In this document: positions 24,162 to 32,053 of the stretch, piece after piece
How the letters are laid out: each line of letters starts with the position of its first letter
How positions within the stretch are numbered: the stretch's first letter is position 1
Assembly (NCBI GenBank): GCA_022835495.1
Contig: BQOK01000001.1
Location: 3,692,699 to 3,756,698 of the forward strand
DNA: 64,000 nucleotides
Direction of reading: 5' to 3'
Origin: Oscillospiraceae bacterium
Lineage (GTDB): Bacteria; Bacillota; Clostridia; Oscillospirales; Ruminococcaceae
The notes under the pieces: model-generated
What the model was told of the DNA's origin: nothing
Databases searched by the model: none
Seen by the model: only the letters and a program-made list of their open reading frames with translations
Translations under genes and position numbers: made by a program

Positions 24162-25202
24162 TTGGCAGAACAGCGTGGCCGGCCCACCATTTGGGACGTG
24201 GCGGAGCTGGCGGGTGTTTCCATCGCCACCGTTTCCCGCTATATGAACGGTACCCAGGCTGTGAGCAAGGCGGCCAGCAATGCCATTGCCCAAGCGATGG
24301 CGCAGCTGGACTATGTGCCCAACGCCAATGTGCGCAGCATCAAGCTGGGCCAGACCCGCACGGTGGGCATCATCGTGCCGGACATTTCAAATTTTTTTCA
24401 GGCCCGGGTCTGCCGCCGGGTAGAACATCTGCTTTACCAAAAGCGCTATTCACTGGTGATTGCCAGCACCGGCAATAACACTGAAAAAGAGCGCTCTTGC
24501 ATCCACAACTTCCTGGAACGGCGGGTAGACGGGCTTCTGGTTTCGAGCGCGGGGCAAAACAATGACCTGCTGGGCCGGGCCGCCAAGGGCGGGCTTCCCC
24601 TGGTGCTGTTCGAGAGCTACCAGCCTGAGCTGCCAGATCTGGACTATGTGCTGGAAGACAGCTATGGTCATGCCTGCCGCCTCACCCGTTCCTTGCTGGA
24701 ACGGGGGCACCGGCGCATCTCTTTTTTAAAGGGGTTCGAGCACTCCACCGTGTCCGAAGCCCGGTTTGCAGGTTTTTGCGACACCCTGTGCGCCGCGGGC
24801 CTTGCTCCGGATCCCGCTCTTATCTGGGAGGGCTGCCGCGACCGGGCCGACTGCGTGCGGGTGTTCGAAGCGCTGCGCCGCGAGCCGGGCCGGTTCACCG
24901 CAGTGGCGGCCACAACCCCCGAGCAGATGAAATTTTTGGTAATGGAGGCCAACCGCCAGGGCGTGCGCATCCCGCAGGATGTTTCACTCACTGGCTTTGG
25001 CATCGAGGATTATACTGCCCTGTTCCCCTTTTCCGCCACCTGCGTGGTGTCGGACCCGTTGGCGAACGCCGACGCCCTGGTGGAGCTGATCCTTCGCCGG
25101 ATGGACGAGGTGCGCACCGGCAAATCGCCCGCACCTGCGGAAAAGCGCATCATTCCCTGCCAGTTTTTCACCGGAAACTCGGTGGCCTGCGTTACACCGT
25201 AA
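24162..25202 (+). CDS. LacI-family transcription regulator
   Basis: 346 residues from a TTG at 24162-24164, 8 bases after GGAGG; upstream in-frame ATG at 24126 lacks a site and adds Cys-rich residues unlike the family. The LacI helix-turn-helix is clear (T-I-W-D-V-A-E-L-A-G-V-S-I-A-T-V-S-R-Y then hinge N-A-N-V-R-S-I-K-L-G-Q), followed by a periplasmic-binding-protein-like sensor domain from about 60. It is the only plus-strand gene of the carbohydrate block and sits between binding protein 1 and the AGE epimerase. Its operator was not identified; LacI sites usually have a central CG. Confidence 0.88.
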   Translation: MAEQRGRPTIWDVAELAGVSIATVSRYMNGTQAVSKAASNAIAQAMAQLDYVPNANVRSIKLGQTRTVGIIVPDISNFFQARVCRRVEHLLYQKRYSLVIASTGNNTEKERSCIHNFLERRVDGLLVSSAGQNNDLLGRAAKGGLPLVLFESYQPELPDLDYVLEDSYGHACRLTRSLLERGHRRISFLKGFEHSTVSEARFAGFCDTLCAAGLAPDPALIWEGCRDRADCVRVFEALRREPGRFTAVAATTPEQMKFLVMEANRQGVRIPQDVSLTGFGIEDYTALFPFSATCVVSDPLANADALVELILRRMDEVRTGKSPAPAEKRIIPCQFFTGNSVACVTP

Positions 25203-25242
25203 AAAGATGCCCGCCCGGCGACCGCCGGGCGGGCATCTTTTT
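25201..25242. terminator. Bidirectional terminator between LacI and AGE genes
   Basis: Perfect inverted repeat with 20-bp arms (25201-25220 and 25223-25242), A5 at one end and T5 at the other. It serves the LacI gene on plus and the AGE epimerase gene, which stops at 25244, on minus. Confidence 0.9.
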
Positions 25243-25243
25243 G

Positions 25244-26536
25244 TCATTGCTGTTCCATCTGGCCCAGCGTTCGAATGAGCACCATCAACCCCCGGGGGAT
25301 ATGGTAGGGGTCTTTTACAGGCAGCCGCCCCCCCACCGGCCCTTCCAGCGGGCGGCCCTGCCGATCCCGCAGTTGGAGCCACTCGCCCACCGCCCGGTTT
25401 GGGTTGGGGAAGGTGGAGAAGGTATAGGTGTGGCAGCGCTCGAACCATTGCCGGTATTCCAGCTCGCCAGTGCGCTTGAAACACCACAGATTTGCGCACA
25501 GCGCCTCCACCTGCGGCCACCACAGCTTGTGTGCCCAGTCCCGCACCGCGGCCCCGGCCAGCGCCTGTTCGGGCGCGAAGGCCGGACCCTGTGGGGGGCC
25601 TCCCTGCCGGTCGATGTAGTAGAAAAAGCCTCCGCAGTCATCGTCCCAGGCAAGGCGGTCAAGGTTCAGGCAGACCCGCTCGGCCGTGCTCGCCAGTTCG
25701 GGAAGTCCGAGCTGCCCGGCAGCGTCCATTAAAAACCAGACGCACTCAAAGGTGTGGCCCGGGTTCAAGTGCCTGCCATACAGGGTGTCCGGCACCCGGC
25801 CGCCCGCATCAATGCACTCGGCGATCACACCGCCCGGCTGTAAAAAGCGGCGGGTGATCTGTTCGGTTCCCCAGCGGGCAACGCTTTGTGCCCGCTGGGC
25901 CTGGTCCGTGCGGCCCGCCGTTTTCAACGCCGCCGCCAACTCAAGCCCGGTGTTCACCAAGATCATGGGCACCGCATGGGCCTGCCAGCCCGTGGGCAGC
26001 ACATCCGGCGCGGTGGGGAAGGCCCCCTCCTGTGCCAGCTTCGCTGCACCCTCAAACAGGGCGAACGCCCGGTCCAGCGCCGCATCGTTTTGCGCCAGGG
26101 CTCCCCAGGCCGCGAGGCCCATCGCCGCAAAGCAATCGGCAAAGCCGCTCACCGCAGGGCCGCTGCCCGGCCATGGCTCTTTGGGGGTGCCGTCTGCAGC
26201 CAGCAGAAATGCGGCGCGGCCGCTGGGCAGGATGCACTTTTCCTGCAGGAATGCGGCGCCCTGTGCGGCCAGTTCAGCGCAGCGCCGCCTGATCATTTCA
26301 TCCAGCCCCGGCACCGCACCGCCCGCAAGCCGGGCATACAGCCAGGTACAGCGGCCCTGGCTCCACACATATTTGTCGGTGGAAACCAGATGCATGCCGG
26401 TCACGTCGTAGCAGGTGAAAAAGCCCCCATGTGCGGAATCTGCCCGTTCCATCCAATAAGGCAGGATGACCTCCTGCAGATGATCCGTATAAAACCGGCG
26501 CAGCCGCCCGGCCCATTCCATTCCGCTCTCGCTCAT
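25244..26536 (-). CDS. AGE-family sugar 2-epimerase/isomerase
   Basis: 430 residues of the N-acylglucosamine 2-epimerase superfamily ((alpha/alpha)6 barrel). Landmarks: H-G-G-F-F near 36, Q-G-R-C-T-W near 59, a central R-x-L-N-P-G-H-T-F-E-C region near 229-238, and H-K-L-W-W-P-Q near 330. Members include GlcNAc 2-epimerase, mannose isomerase, cellobiose epimerase and the sulfoquinovose isomerase YihS. Its ATG overlaps the stop of binding protein 2, tying it to the importer ligand. Which of these reactions it does cannot be read from sequence alone. Confidence 0.85.
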   Translation of the reverse strand: MSESGMEWAGRLRRFYTDHLQEVILPYWMERADSAHGGFFTCYDVTGMHLVSTDKYVWSQGRCTWLYARLAGGAVPGLDEMIRRRCAELAAQGAAFLQEKCILPSGRAAFLLAADGTPKEPWPGSGPAVSGFADCFAAMGLAAWGALAQNDAALDRAFALFEGAAKLAQEGAFPTAPDVLPTGWQAHAVPMILVNTGLELAAALKTAGRTDQAQRAQSVARWGTEQITRRFLQPGGVIAECIDAGGRVPDTLYGRHLNPGHTFECVWFLMDAAGQLGLPELASTAERVCLNLDRLAWDDDCGGFFYYIDRQGGPPQGPAFAPEQALAGAAVRDWAHKLWWPQVEALCANLWCFKRTGELEYRQWFERCHTYTFSTFPNPNRAVGEWLQLRDRQGRPLEGPVGGRLPVKDPYHIPRGLMVLIRTLGQMEQQ

Positions 26537-27612
26537 GCCTGGGCGGCGGTGTAGGCGTCGCAGGCCTTCTGCATCACGTCGAACAGCACGTAATTTTCCA
26601 CAGGCACCTTTTCAGGGATGCGGCCGCCGTCCACAAAGACTTGCTGCTGGCTGTCGTAATAGTTTTTAATGGTTCCGTCGGCCAGAGCCTTTACGATAAA
26701 CTCGCCGGTAAGCCACTCCCCGGAATCTTTCGTTGCCAGGATGGTGGCGTCGTCGGCTTCGATCTCCTTGGCAAGCCAGCCGCAGACTTCTTCGATGTGG
26801 GGTGCACGGTAATCCTGGGCTTTCAACAGCGCCTGGCCGAACCGGACCAGGATATCCTCATGCTCCTGGGCATACTCCTCGGTGCAGATAAAGCTGCCCG
26901 GGAAGGTGACGGTATCCACAAAATCGCCGTTGCTGCCAAGGCTCAGGCAGTTATCGCCCATTTGTTCCTTGATGGTGGTGGTACTGGGAGCCCATGTGGC
27001 ACAGGCGTCTACCTGGCCGCTGATCATGGCGGACACGCAGCCATTTGCGTCCATCTCCACCACCTTCACGTCGTCCTGCGTGAGGCCGGCGGTAGAGAGC
27101 ACCAGGTTCAGCACAATCTCGGCGGAAGTTCCGGCAGTGGAGGCCACCGTTTTGCCCTTCAGGTCAGCCACGCTGTTGATGCCCCGCTCCTTGTTGGCAA
27201 GTACCTCGTCCGAGACGCCCAGCAGGTCCAGTGCAAAAATTTTGGCCTGGCCCTCGATGCACAAAGCGTGGGCGCCGTGGCCGATCTGCGAGATGTCGAT
27301 GTCGCCCGAGGCCATGGCGGCGATCTCAGCGGGGCCGCCCTGGAACTGGGTGAGCTTGACATCCAGCCCCACCTCGTCGAAATACCCCATCTCAATGCCG
27401 GTAACGATGGCCGAGCCGCTGCCCATGTTGGGCATGTAAGCTACCCGCACGGTGGCGCGTTCATATTCCGGTGCTGCCGGTGCCGGTTCGCTCTGGCTCA
27501 CCGGCTGGCTGGCGGGTTTTGAAGCCGGCTGGGAAGAGGGTGCTGCACCGCAGCCCGCCAGCAGCACAGCGGCCAGCACGGCAGCCAAAAGAATGCTTGT
27601 GAATCGTTTCAT
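26533..27612 (-). CDS. NMT1/SsuA-type ABC substrate-binding lipoprotein 2
   Basis: 359 residues with a lipobox L-A-G-C (cysteine 21) and a Ser/Lys/Pro linker. It is a clear paralogue of binding protein 1, sharing long runs around F-Q-G-G-P-A-E-I-A and I-G-H-G-A-H-A-L-C, with differences concentrated in the second lobe. It lies downstream of the permease-ATPase unit and carries its own operator. Translationally coupled to the AGE epimerase. Two binding proteins for one channel suggest two related ligands or tuned affinities. Confidence 0.85.
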   Translation of the reverse strand: MKRFTSILLAAVLAAVLLAGCGAAPSSQPASKPASQPVSQSEPAPAAPEYERATVRVAYMPNMGSGSAIVTGIEMGYFDEVGLDVKLTQFQGGPAEIAAMASGDIDISQIGHGAHALCIEGQAKIFALDLLGVSDEVLANKERGINSVADLKGKTVASTAGTSAEIVLNLVLSTAGLTQDDVKVVEMDANGCVSAMISGQVDACATWAPSTTTIKEQMGDNCLSLGSNGDFVDTVTFPGSFICTEEYAQEHEDILVRFGQALLKAQDYRAPHIEEVCGWLAKEIEADDATILATKDSGEWLTGEFIVKALADGTIKNYYDSQQQVFVDGGRIPEKVPVENYVLFDVMQKACDAYTAAQA

Positions 27613-27685
27613 CGTTTATACCTCCATTCATTTTCGGCGGCGCACCGCAGCCGGCACGCCTTTTAGAAAATGTTTTCATGCCTTT

Positions 27686-27734
27686 AGTATATAGAAAATA
27701 TTTTCTATATGAAAGTATGAATTTTTATCCTCCT
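27686..27734 (-). promoter_or_regulatory. Promoter of binding protein 2 with degenerate AGTATGA site and extra palindrome
   Basis: Minus strand -10 TATACT (27691-27686). The left arm AGTATGA is at 27714-27720 and the right arm TCCTCCT (5 of 7 matching) at 27728-27734, again 22 bases upstream of the -10. Between them a perfect 22-bp AT-rich palindrome (27689-27710, core GAAAATATTTTC) covers the core promoter and could be a repressor site. The rest of the 317-base gene-free gap holds only the terminator of the ATPase gene. Confidence 0.6.
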
Positions 27735-27851
27735 TTTCGGGAACCTCATTGTGTAGAATGTCCAAATAATTTGCTCTGTTTTTTGCCAGATGCCACAAAA
27801 CCTCCGAGTGCTTTTGCAGCGGGTATGTCATCTTTTGTAATTCTTCAAAAA

Positions 27852-27886
27852 AAACAGGGCCGCCGCAAAATGCGGCAGCCCTGTTT
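27852..27886 (-). terminator. Terminator of the ABC permease-ATPase unit
   Basis: Minus strand hairpin AAACAGGGC.GCCGCA / TGCGGC.GCCCTGTTT with one mismatch and a run of eight T. It ends transcription before the binding protein 2 promoter, so the two units are separate. Confidence 0.88.
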
Positions 27887-27929
27887 AACAAAAAGGAGGA
27901 TACAACGTGAAATCGTTATTAAAAGAGGC

Positions 27930-28721
27930 TTATTTGCGCACTTCCAGATACTCTTGATACACCTGGCTCCAGATGTAATTCTTAAGCTCCAAAAAGCGCG
28001 GGCTCATCTTGGTTTCCTGGTCGCGGGGGTAGGGAATGTCGATGTCCACAACTTCCTTAATGCGGCCGGGGCGTGCACTCATAATGACCACCTTCTGCCC
28101 CAGGATAATCGCTTCCTCCACATCGTGGGTGATAAAAAAGCAGGTCTTTTGCTCTTTTTCCCAGGTTTCCAGCAGTTCAGTCTGCAGCTGGGTGCGGGTC
28201 TGGGCGTCCAGCGCGCCGAAAGGTTCGTCCATCAGCAGCACCTGCGGCTCGGCCGCATAGGCGCGCGCAATGGCAACGCGCTGCTTCATGCCGCCTGAAA
28301 GTTCTTTGGGGTAATGATCCGCAAACTTTTCCAGGTCGACCATTTTTAAGTATTTATCCACCACTGCGTCCGCTTCCGGGCCCTTGATGCCCCGCATGTC
28401 CAGCGCGAACTTCACGTTCTTGCGCACAGTAAGCCAGGGGAACAGGGCGTACTGCTGGAACACCACGCCGCGCTCAGGGCCGGGGCCCTCGACCTCTTTG
28501 CCGTCCACATACACATGGCCCTCGGTGGGCTCAAGCAGGCCCGCGATGATGTTCAAAATAGTCGATTTACCGCAGCCGGAGGGGCCTACCACCGTGACAA
28601 ACTCGTTCTCGTGGATGTCCATGGTCATTCCGTTCAGCGCGACCATCTCGCCGTTGCGGCCGTTGAACTTCTTCACCACGCCGTCGATGCGGACCTTTAC
28701 TGCTGCACTGTTTCCTGCCAT
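27930..28721 (-). CDS. ABC importer ATPase, SsuB/TauB type
   Basis: 263 residues from the ATG at 28721, 8 bases after GGAGAGGAGG. Walker A G-P-S-G-C-G-K-S-T near 44, Q loop Q-Q-Y-A-L-F-P-W, signature L-S-G-G-M-K-Q-R near 140 and Walker B L-L-M-D-E-P-F-G-A-L-D are all present. The D-L-E-K-F-A-D-H-Y-P segment and overall length match nitrate/sulfonate importers. Its start overlaps the end of the permease gene by 25 bases. It should energise the permease for both binding proteins. Confidence 0.9.
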   Translation of the reverse strand: MAGNSAAVKVRIDGVVKKFNGRNGEMVALNGMTMDIHENEFVTVVGPSGCGKSTILNIIAGLLEPTEGHVYVDGKEVEGPGPERGVVFQQYALFPWLTVRKNVKFALDMRGIKGPEADAVVDKYLKMVDLEKFADHYPKELSGGMKQRVAIARAYAAEPQVLLMDEPFGALDAQTRTQLQTELLETWEKEQKTCFFITHDVEEAIILGQKVVIMSARPGRIKEVVDIDIPYPRDQETKMSPRFLELKNYIWSQVYQEYLEVRK

Positions 28722-29497
28722 CCTGTGAGCCTCCTCTCCAAGAATCGCACCAGCTTCTCCATGCCGATGCCGATGATGCCGATCACAATAATGCCCATGA
28801 GCACAGTGCCCATGTCGTAATAGCCGCTGGCCTTTTGGATCATCATGCCCAGGCCCTCGGACGCGCCGGTAAGCTCGGCCGCCACCAGGGTGGTGAGCGA
28901 AGCCGACAGGCCCAGCCTTGCGCCAGTAAGGATAAACGGGGTGGATGCGGGGATAACCACCCGGAAGAAGATGTCCCTGTCTGAAGCGCCCAAAATGCGG
29001 GCGGCCTTGATCAGGGTGATATCCACATTGCACACACCCTGGTAAATGGTGACCACCAGCACCAGGAAAGAGGCGATAAAGATCACAATGACCTTGGCTT
29101 TTTCGCCCACGCCGGCGCCCACGATAACAAGCGGGATATAGGCAAGCGGCGGAATGTTGCGCACGAATTGGATCCATGGCTCTACCACATGGCGGAAAGG
29201 CGCGTACCAGCCCATCAAAAACGCCATTGGAATAGACGCCACAAAACCGATGCCGAACCCTGCGAGCACCCGGAACAAGCTGTAGCCGATGTGCACCCAC
29301 AAAGTGCCGTCGTTCACCTTTTTCATTAGGCTTTCAAACACCTTGGTGGGGGTGGCAAACACCACGCCGCCCTTTGTGGAATGAGAGATGACGATCCATA
29401 GCAGCGCCGCAGCCACAAGCGAGATGATGAGCCACACCCAGTTGGGGATGGACGCTATGAATTTGGAAAAGCCGGTTTTCTTTTTTGAGCTGTACAT
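28697..29497 (-). CDS. ABC importer permease, SsuC/TauC type
   Basis: 266 residues from the ATG at 29497, 12 bases after AGGAGG. About six helices and the EAA loop A-A-R-I-L-G-A-S-D-R near 167. The N-terminal Lys-rich tail is cytoplasmic. Family precedent is uptake of sulfonates, taurine, nitrate or pyrimidine precursors. Overlaps the ATPase gene downstream. First gene of a two-gene unit with its own AGTATGA-type operator. Confidence 0.9.
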   Translation of the reverse strand: MYSSKKKTGFSKFIASIPNWVWLIISLVAAALLWIVISHSTKGGVVFATPTKVFESLMKKVNDGTLWVHIGYSLFRVLAGFGIGFVASIPMAFLMGWYAPFRHVVEPWIQFVRNIPPLAYIPLVIVGAGVGEKAKVIVIFIASFLVLVVTIYQGVCNVDITLIKAARILGASDRDIFFRVVIPASTPFILTGARLGLSASLTTLVAAELTGASEGLGMMIQKASGYYDMGTVLMGIIVIGIIGIGMEKLVRFLERRLTGWQETVQQ

Positions 29498-29555
29498 AGC
29501 GGTTTTCTTCCTCCTTTTCAGGATCGCGCTCAAGGCGCGGTTATTTTCTATCCTT

Positions 29556-29604
29556 AGGTTACACGCAAACCCGGCCTTTGCAAAGTATGAAATATTCTCA
29601 TACT
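29556..29604 (-). promoter_or_regulatory. Promoter and AGTATGA-type operator of the ABC permease-ATPase unit
   Basis: Minus strand -10 TAACCT (29561-29556), poor -35, and a perfect AGTATGA-N7-TCATACT palindrome at 29584-29604, 22 bases upstream. The site is identical in all 21 bases to the one at 23948-23968. Confidence 0.75.
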
Positions 29605-29726
29605 TTTCCGCAGGCGGGGCAGCCCGCGGCACGAGGCAAAAAGAAAAAGCGGGCAGGGCCTGCAGCCCCGCCCGCCTTATTTCCCTTCATCGCTTTGCCC
29701 TGACGCCCGGCTGGGCGTTCGCCTGT

Positions 29727-31058
29727 TCAGTGCAGTTCCAGCGCGCGGTTCTCTTTGCCCGCAGCGGCCAGCATGCTGTCGATGTAGGAGAGCGCGTTTT
29801 CCTGCCCGCGGTCGGCCGCAATCTGCTGTACCATTTGGTAGTCTGCGCCGCTGCGCACCGCGTCGGCCTCGGCCTCTGTGAGCATGCCGGCAAAATAGAG
29901 CGGGTTGAGCCGTGCCATCAGCCGGAGCTGTGCCTCGCCCGCCTCGCTGCCCAGCGTATCGAGGATGTTATCCCTGCCCCGGGTGGTGGAATTGTGGGCG
30001 AATTGTTCTCTGCCCCAGCCTGAAAAATCGGCGAACACCGGGTCGGTCTGGCCGGTGGCAGCAGCCCAGGAGGTCAGGTCGGTTTCCCGGGTTTCATAGC
30101 GGTACACCGCGCCTTCAGGCGCAGGCGCCACCTCCAGTGTTCCGTACTGATAAGGCCATACCGCCAGGCTCTCGCCCGCGATATCCCACACCGGCTCGCC
30201 CTCTTTGCCCTGCCAGGAGGAAATATCCTGGATATGCAGGTGACCGCTCAGGGTTACCCGCACGCCATACTGCTGCTGCAGCGCGCCCAGCCGGTCGTTC
30301 TCAAACAGGGTATACCCGGAGGAAAACACCGCACTGTGATCGGTCAGGTTCTGGTGCACGGCCACAAGGGGTGTAGCCCCCGCTTTTTGGCAGGCCCTGA
30401 GCTGCTTTTCCAGCCATTGATAGGTTTTTTCCTGCAGCTTGCCTCCCACGAAATAGGGGATACCCGGGCTTTGTTCCGCATACTGTTCCGCGTCCAGCAT
30501 AAACAGCCACACGCCCCTGTTCAGCTTGACCATATAGCTCAGGCTGGCTTTGTCACGGCTGGCAGCGGCGGCAAAACCGCAATTTTTATAGATCGCCTCA
30601 AATTCTTCAGCCGTGACCGACTCGGTTCGCTCGCGACCCTCCCCCTCGTAGCGATACGCCGCATAATTGTTGATGTCGTGGTTTCCGGGCAATACGTACA
30701 CCCCGATACCCTCCTCCACCAGCGGCTGCAGCTTTGCCGCCAGCTCTTCATGGCTTGCCTTTTCACCGTTCAGAGAAATATCTCCGGTGAGCACCAGCGC
30801 GTCCGGTTTTTCGGCCAGCACCTCCGCCAAAAAAGCGTCGGTGATGGGGCGGATATAATCCAGCTGGCGGCCGTCGCCGTATTCTACCACCTGTTGGAAC
30901 AATGCGCCTCCATCCTCTATAGCCTGGCCGGTATAGTGCAGGTCGGTTGCCACCATAATGCTTGCAGGGCCGGCCTCGGGTACCGTTTCGCCGCAGCTTG
31001 CCAGCACAGCCGCAAGGCCCAGGGCGGCCAGCGCCGCCGGGATCGTGTGTTTTTTCAT
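29727..31058 (-). CDS. Metallophosphoesterase lipoprotein
   Basis: 443 residues from the ATG at 31058 behind GAGG. Lipobox L-A-S-C gives a surface lipoprotein. Calcineurin-like metal motifs are in order: D-L-H-Y near 39, G-D-I-S near 92, G-N-H-D near 125, V-H-Q-N near 230 and G-H-L-H near 267. It likely hydrolyses a phosphate ester outside the membrane; its substrate is unknown. It follows gluQ closely (start 15 bases from the gluQ stop on the same strand). Confidence 0.85.
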   Translation of the reverse strand: MKKHTIPAALAALGLAAVLASCGETVPEAGPASIMVATDLHYTGQAIEDGGALFQQVVEYGDGRQLDYIRPITDAFLAEVLAEKPDALVLTGDISLNGEKASHEELAAKLQPLVEEGIGVYVLPGNHDINNYAAYRYEGEGRERTESVTAEEFEAIYKNCGFAAAASRDKASLSYMVKLNRGVWLFMLDAEQYAEQSPGIPYFVGGKLQEKTYQWLEKQLRACQKAGATPLVAVHQNLTDHSAVFSSGYTLFENDRLGALQQQYGVRVTLSGHLHIQDISSWQGKEGEPVWDIAGESLAVWPYQYGTLEVAPAPEGAVYRYETRETDLTSWAAATGQTDPVFADFSGWGREQFAHNSTTRGRDNILDTLGSEAGEAQLRLMARLNPLYFAGMLTEAEADAVRSGADYQMVQQIAADRGQENALSYIDSMLAAAGKENRALELH

Positions 31059-31072
31059 TGCTTTTCCTCTTT

Positions 31073-32014
31073 TCAAAACAACCCCGCAGGCAGCAGGATA
31101 TCGGTCGTCGGCACTTTTTCCCAGGAAAATACAGGCGCCAGTTCAGCGGGCGTCGCCGGCTCCGGCCGGTCCAGCTGGCCCGCCAAAAAGGCCAGCTTTC
31201 CCACGATCTCGGGTGCGCTCCATCGGCTTTGGAGCTGTTCCAGGCTCACGTCCCCATCCCGCTTGGAAAGGCGCCTGCCGTCCGGCGCCAGCAGCAGGGG
31301 CAGGTGATAAAAACGCGGCTCTGGCAGGCCCAGCAGTCGGTACAGGCAGAGCTGGCGCGGGGTGCTTTGCAGCAGGTCTGCCCCGCGCACCACCTGGGTC
31401 ACGCCCATCAGCGCGTCGTCCACCACTACGGCCAACTGGTAGGCAAACACCCCGTCTCCCCTGCGCAGCACAAAATCCCCGCAGTGGGTGGTCAGCCGTT
31501 CCCAATAACGGCCCAGGTGCCCGTCCGCAAACTCCACGGTCCAGTCCGGCACGGCCAACCGCATGGCGGGCGGGCGTTTTTGCGCCAGCGCCGCCTGCCG
31601 CTCAGGGCCGAGGCCGCGGCAGGTGCCCGGATAAACAGGGGTCCCATCCTCCCGGTGGGGGGCGCTGGCAGCGTGCAGCTGGCTGCGGCTGCAAAAACAG
31701 GGGTACGTGAGCCCCTGTTTCTCCAGCTCTTTGTAATACGTCTCGTAAATCCCGCCCCGCTCGCTTTGGTAGTAAGGGCCGTTTGGCCCGCCGGTGCTAC
31801 CGCCCTCGTCCCAGACCAGGCCCAGCCAGGAAAGATCCGCCTCCAAAAGCCCCGCAAAGGCACGGGGGCAGCGGGCGGCGTCCAGATCCTCGATGCGCAG
31901 CACCACCCGGCCATTTTCGCGCTTTGCGCTCAGCCAGGCCAGCAGGCTGCACAGCAGGTTACCCAGATGCATCCTGCCCGAAGGGCTGGGTGCGAAGCGC
32001 CCCACCGTGTGCAT
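31073..32014 (-). CDS. gluQ: Glutamyl-Q tRNA(Asp) synthetase
   Basis: 313 residues, a truncated glutamyl-tRNA synthetase without anticodon-binding domain. The class I HIGH equivalent is in F-A-P-S-P-S-G-R-M-H-L-G-N at 7-19, the KMSKS equivalent in R-L-S-K-R-D-G-D near 237. A zinc ligand cluster C-F-C near 108 is present. GluQ attaches glutamate to queuosine at position 34 of tRNA(Asp). No queuosine synthesis gene is in the window. It lies between an AlkD-like gene and a lipoprotein. Confidence 0.88.
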   Translation of the reverse strand: MHTVGRFAPSPSGRMHLGNLLCSLLAWLSAKRENGRVVLRIEDLDAARCPRAFAGLLEADLSWLGLVWDEGGSTGGPNGPYYQSERGGIYETYYKELEKQGLTYPCFCSRSQLHAASAPHREDGTPVYPGTCRGLGPERQAALAQKRPPAMRLAVPDWTVEFADGHLGRYWERLTTHCGDFVLRRGDGVFAYQLAVVVDDALMGVTQVVRGADLLQSTPRQLCLYRLLGLPEPRFYHLPLLLAPDGRRLSKRDGDVSLEQLQSRWSAPEIVGKLAFLAGQLDRPEPATPAELAPVFSWEKVPTTDILLPAGLF

Positions 32015-32053
32015 GGCATTCCCCCCTTTCTTTCCCTCCTGCTCGTTTTTGCC

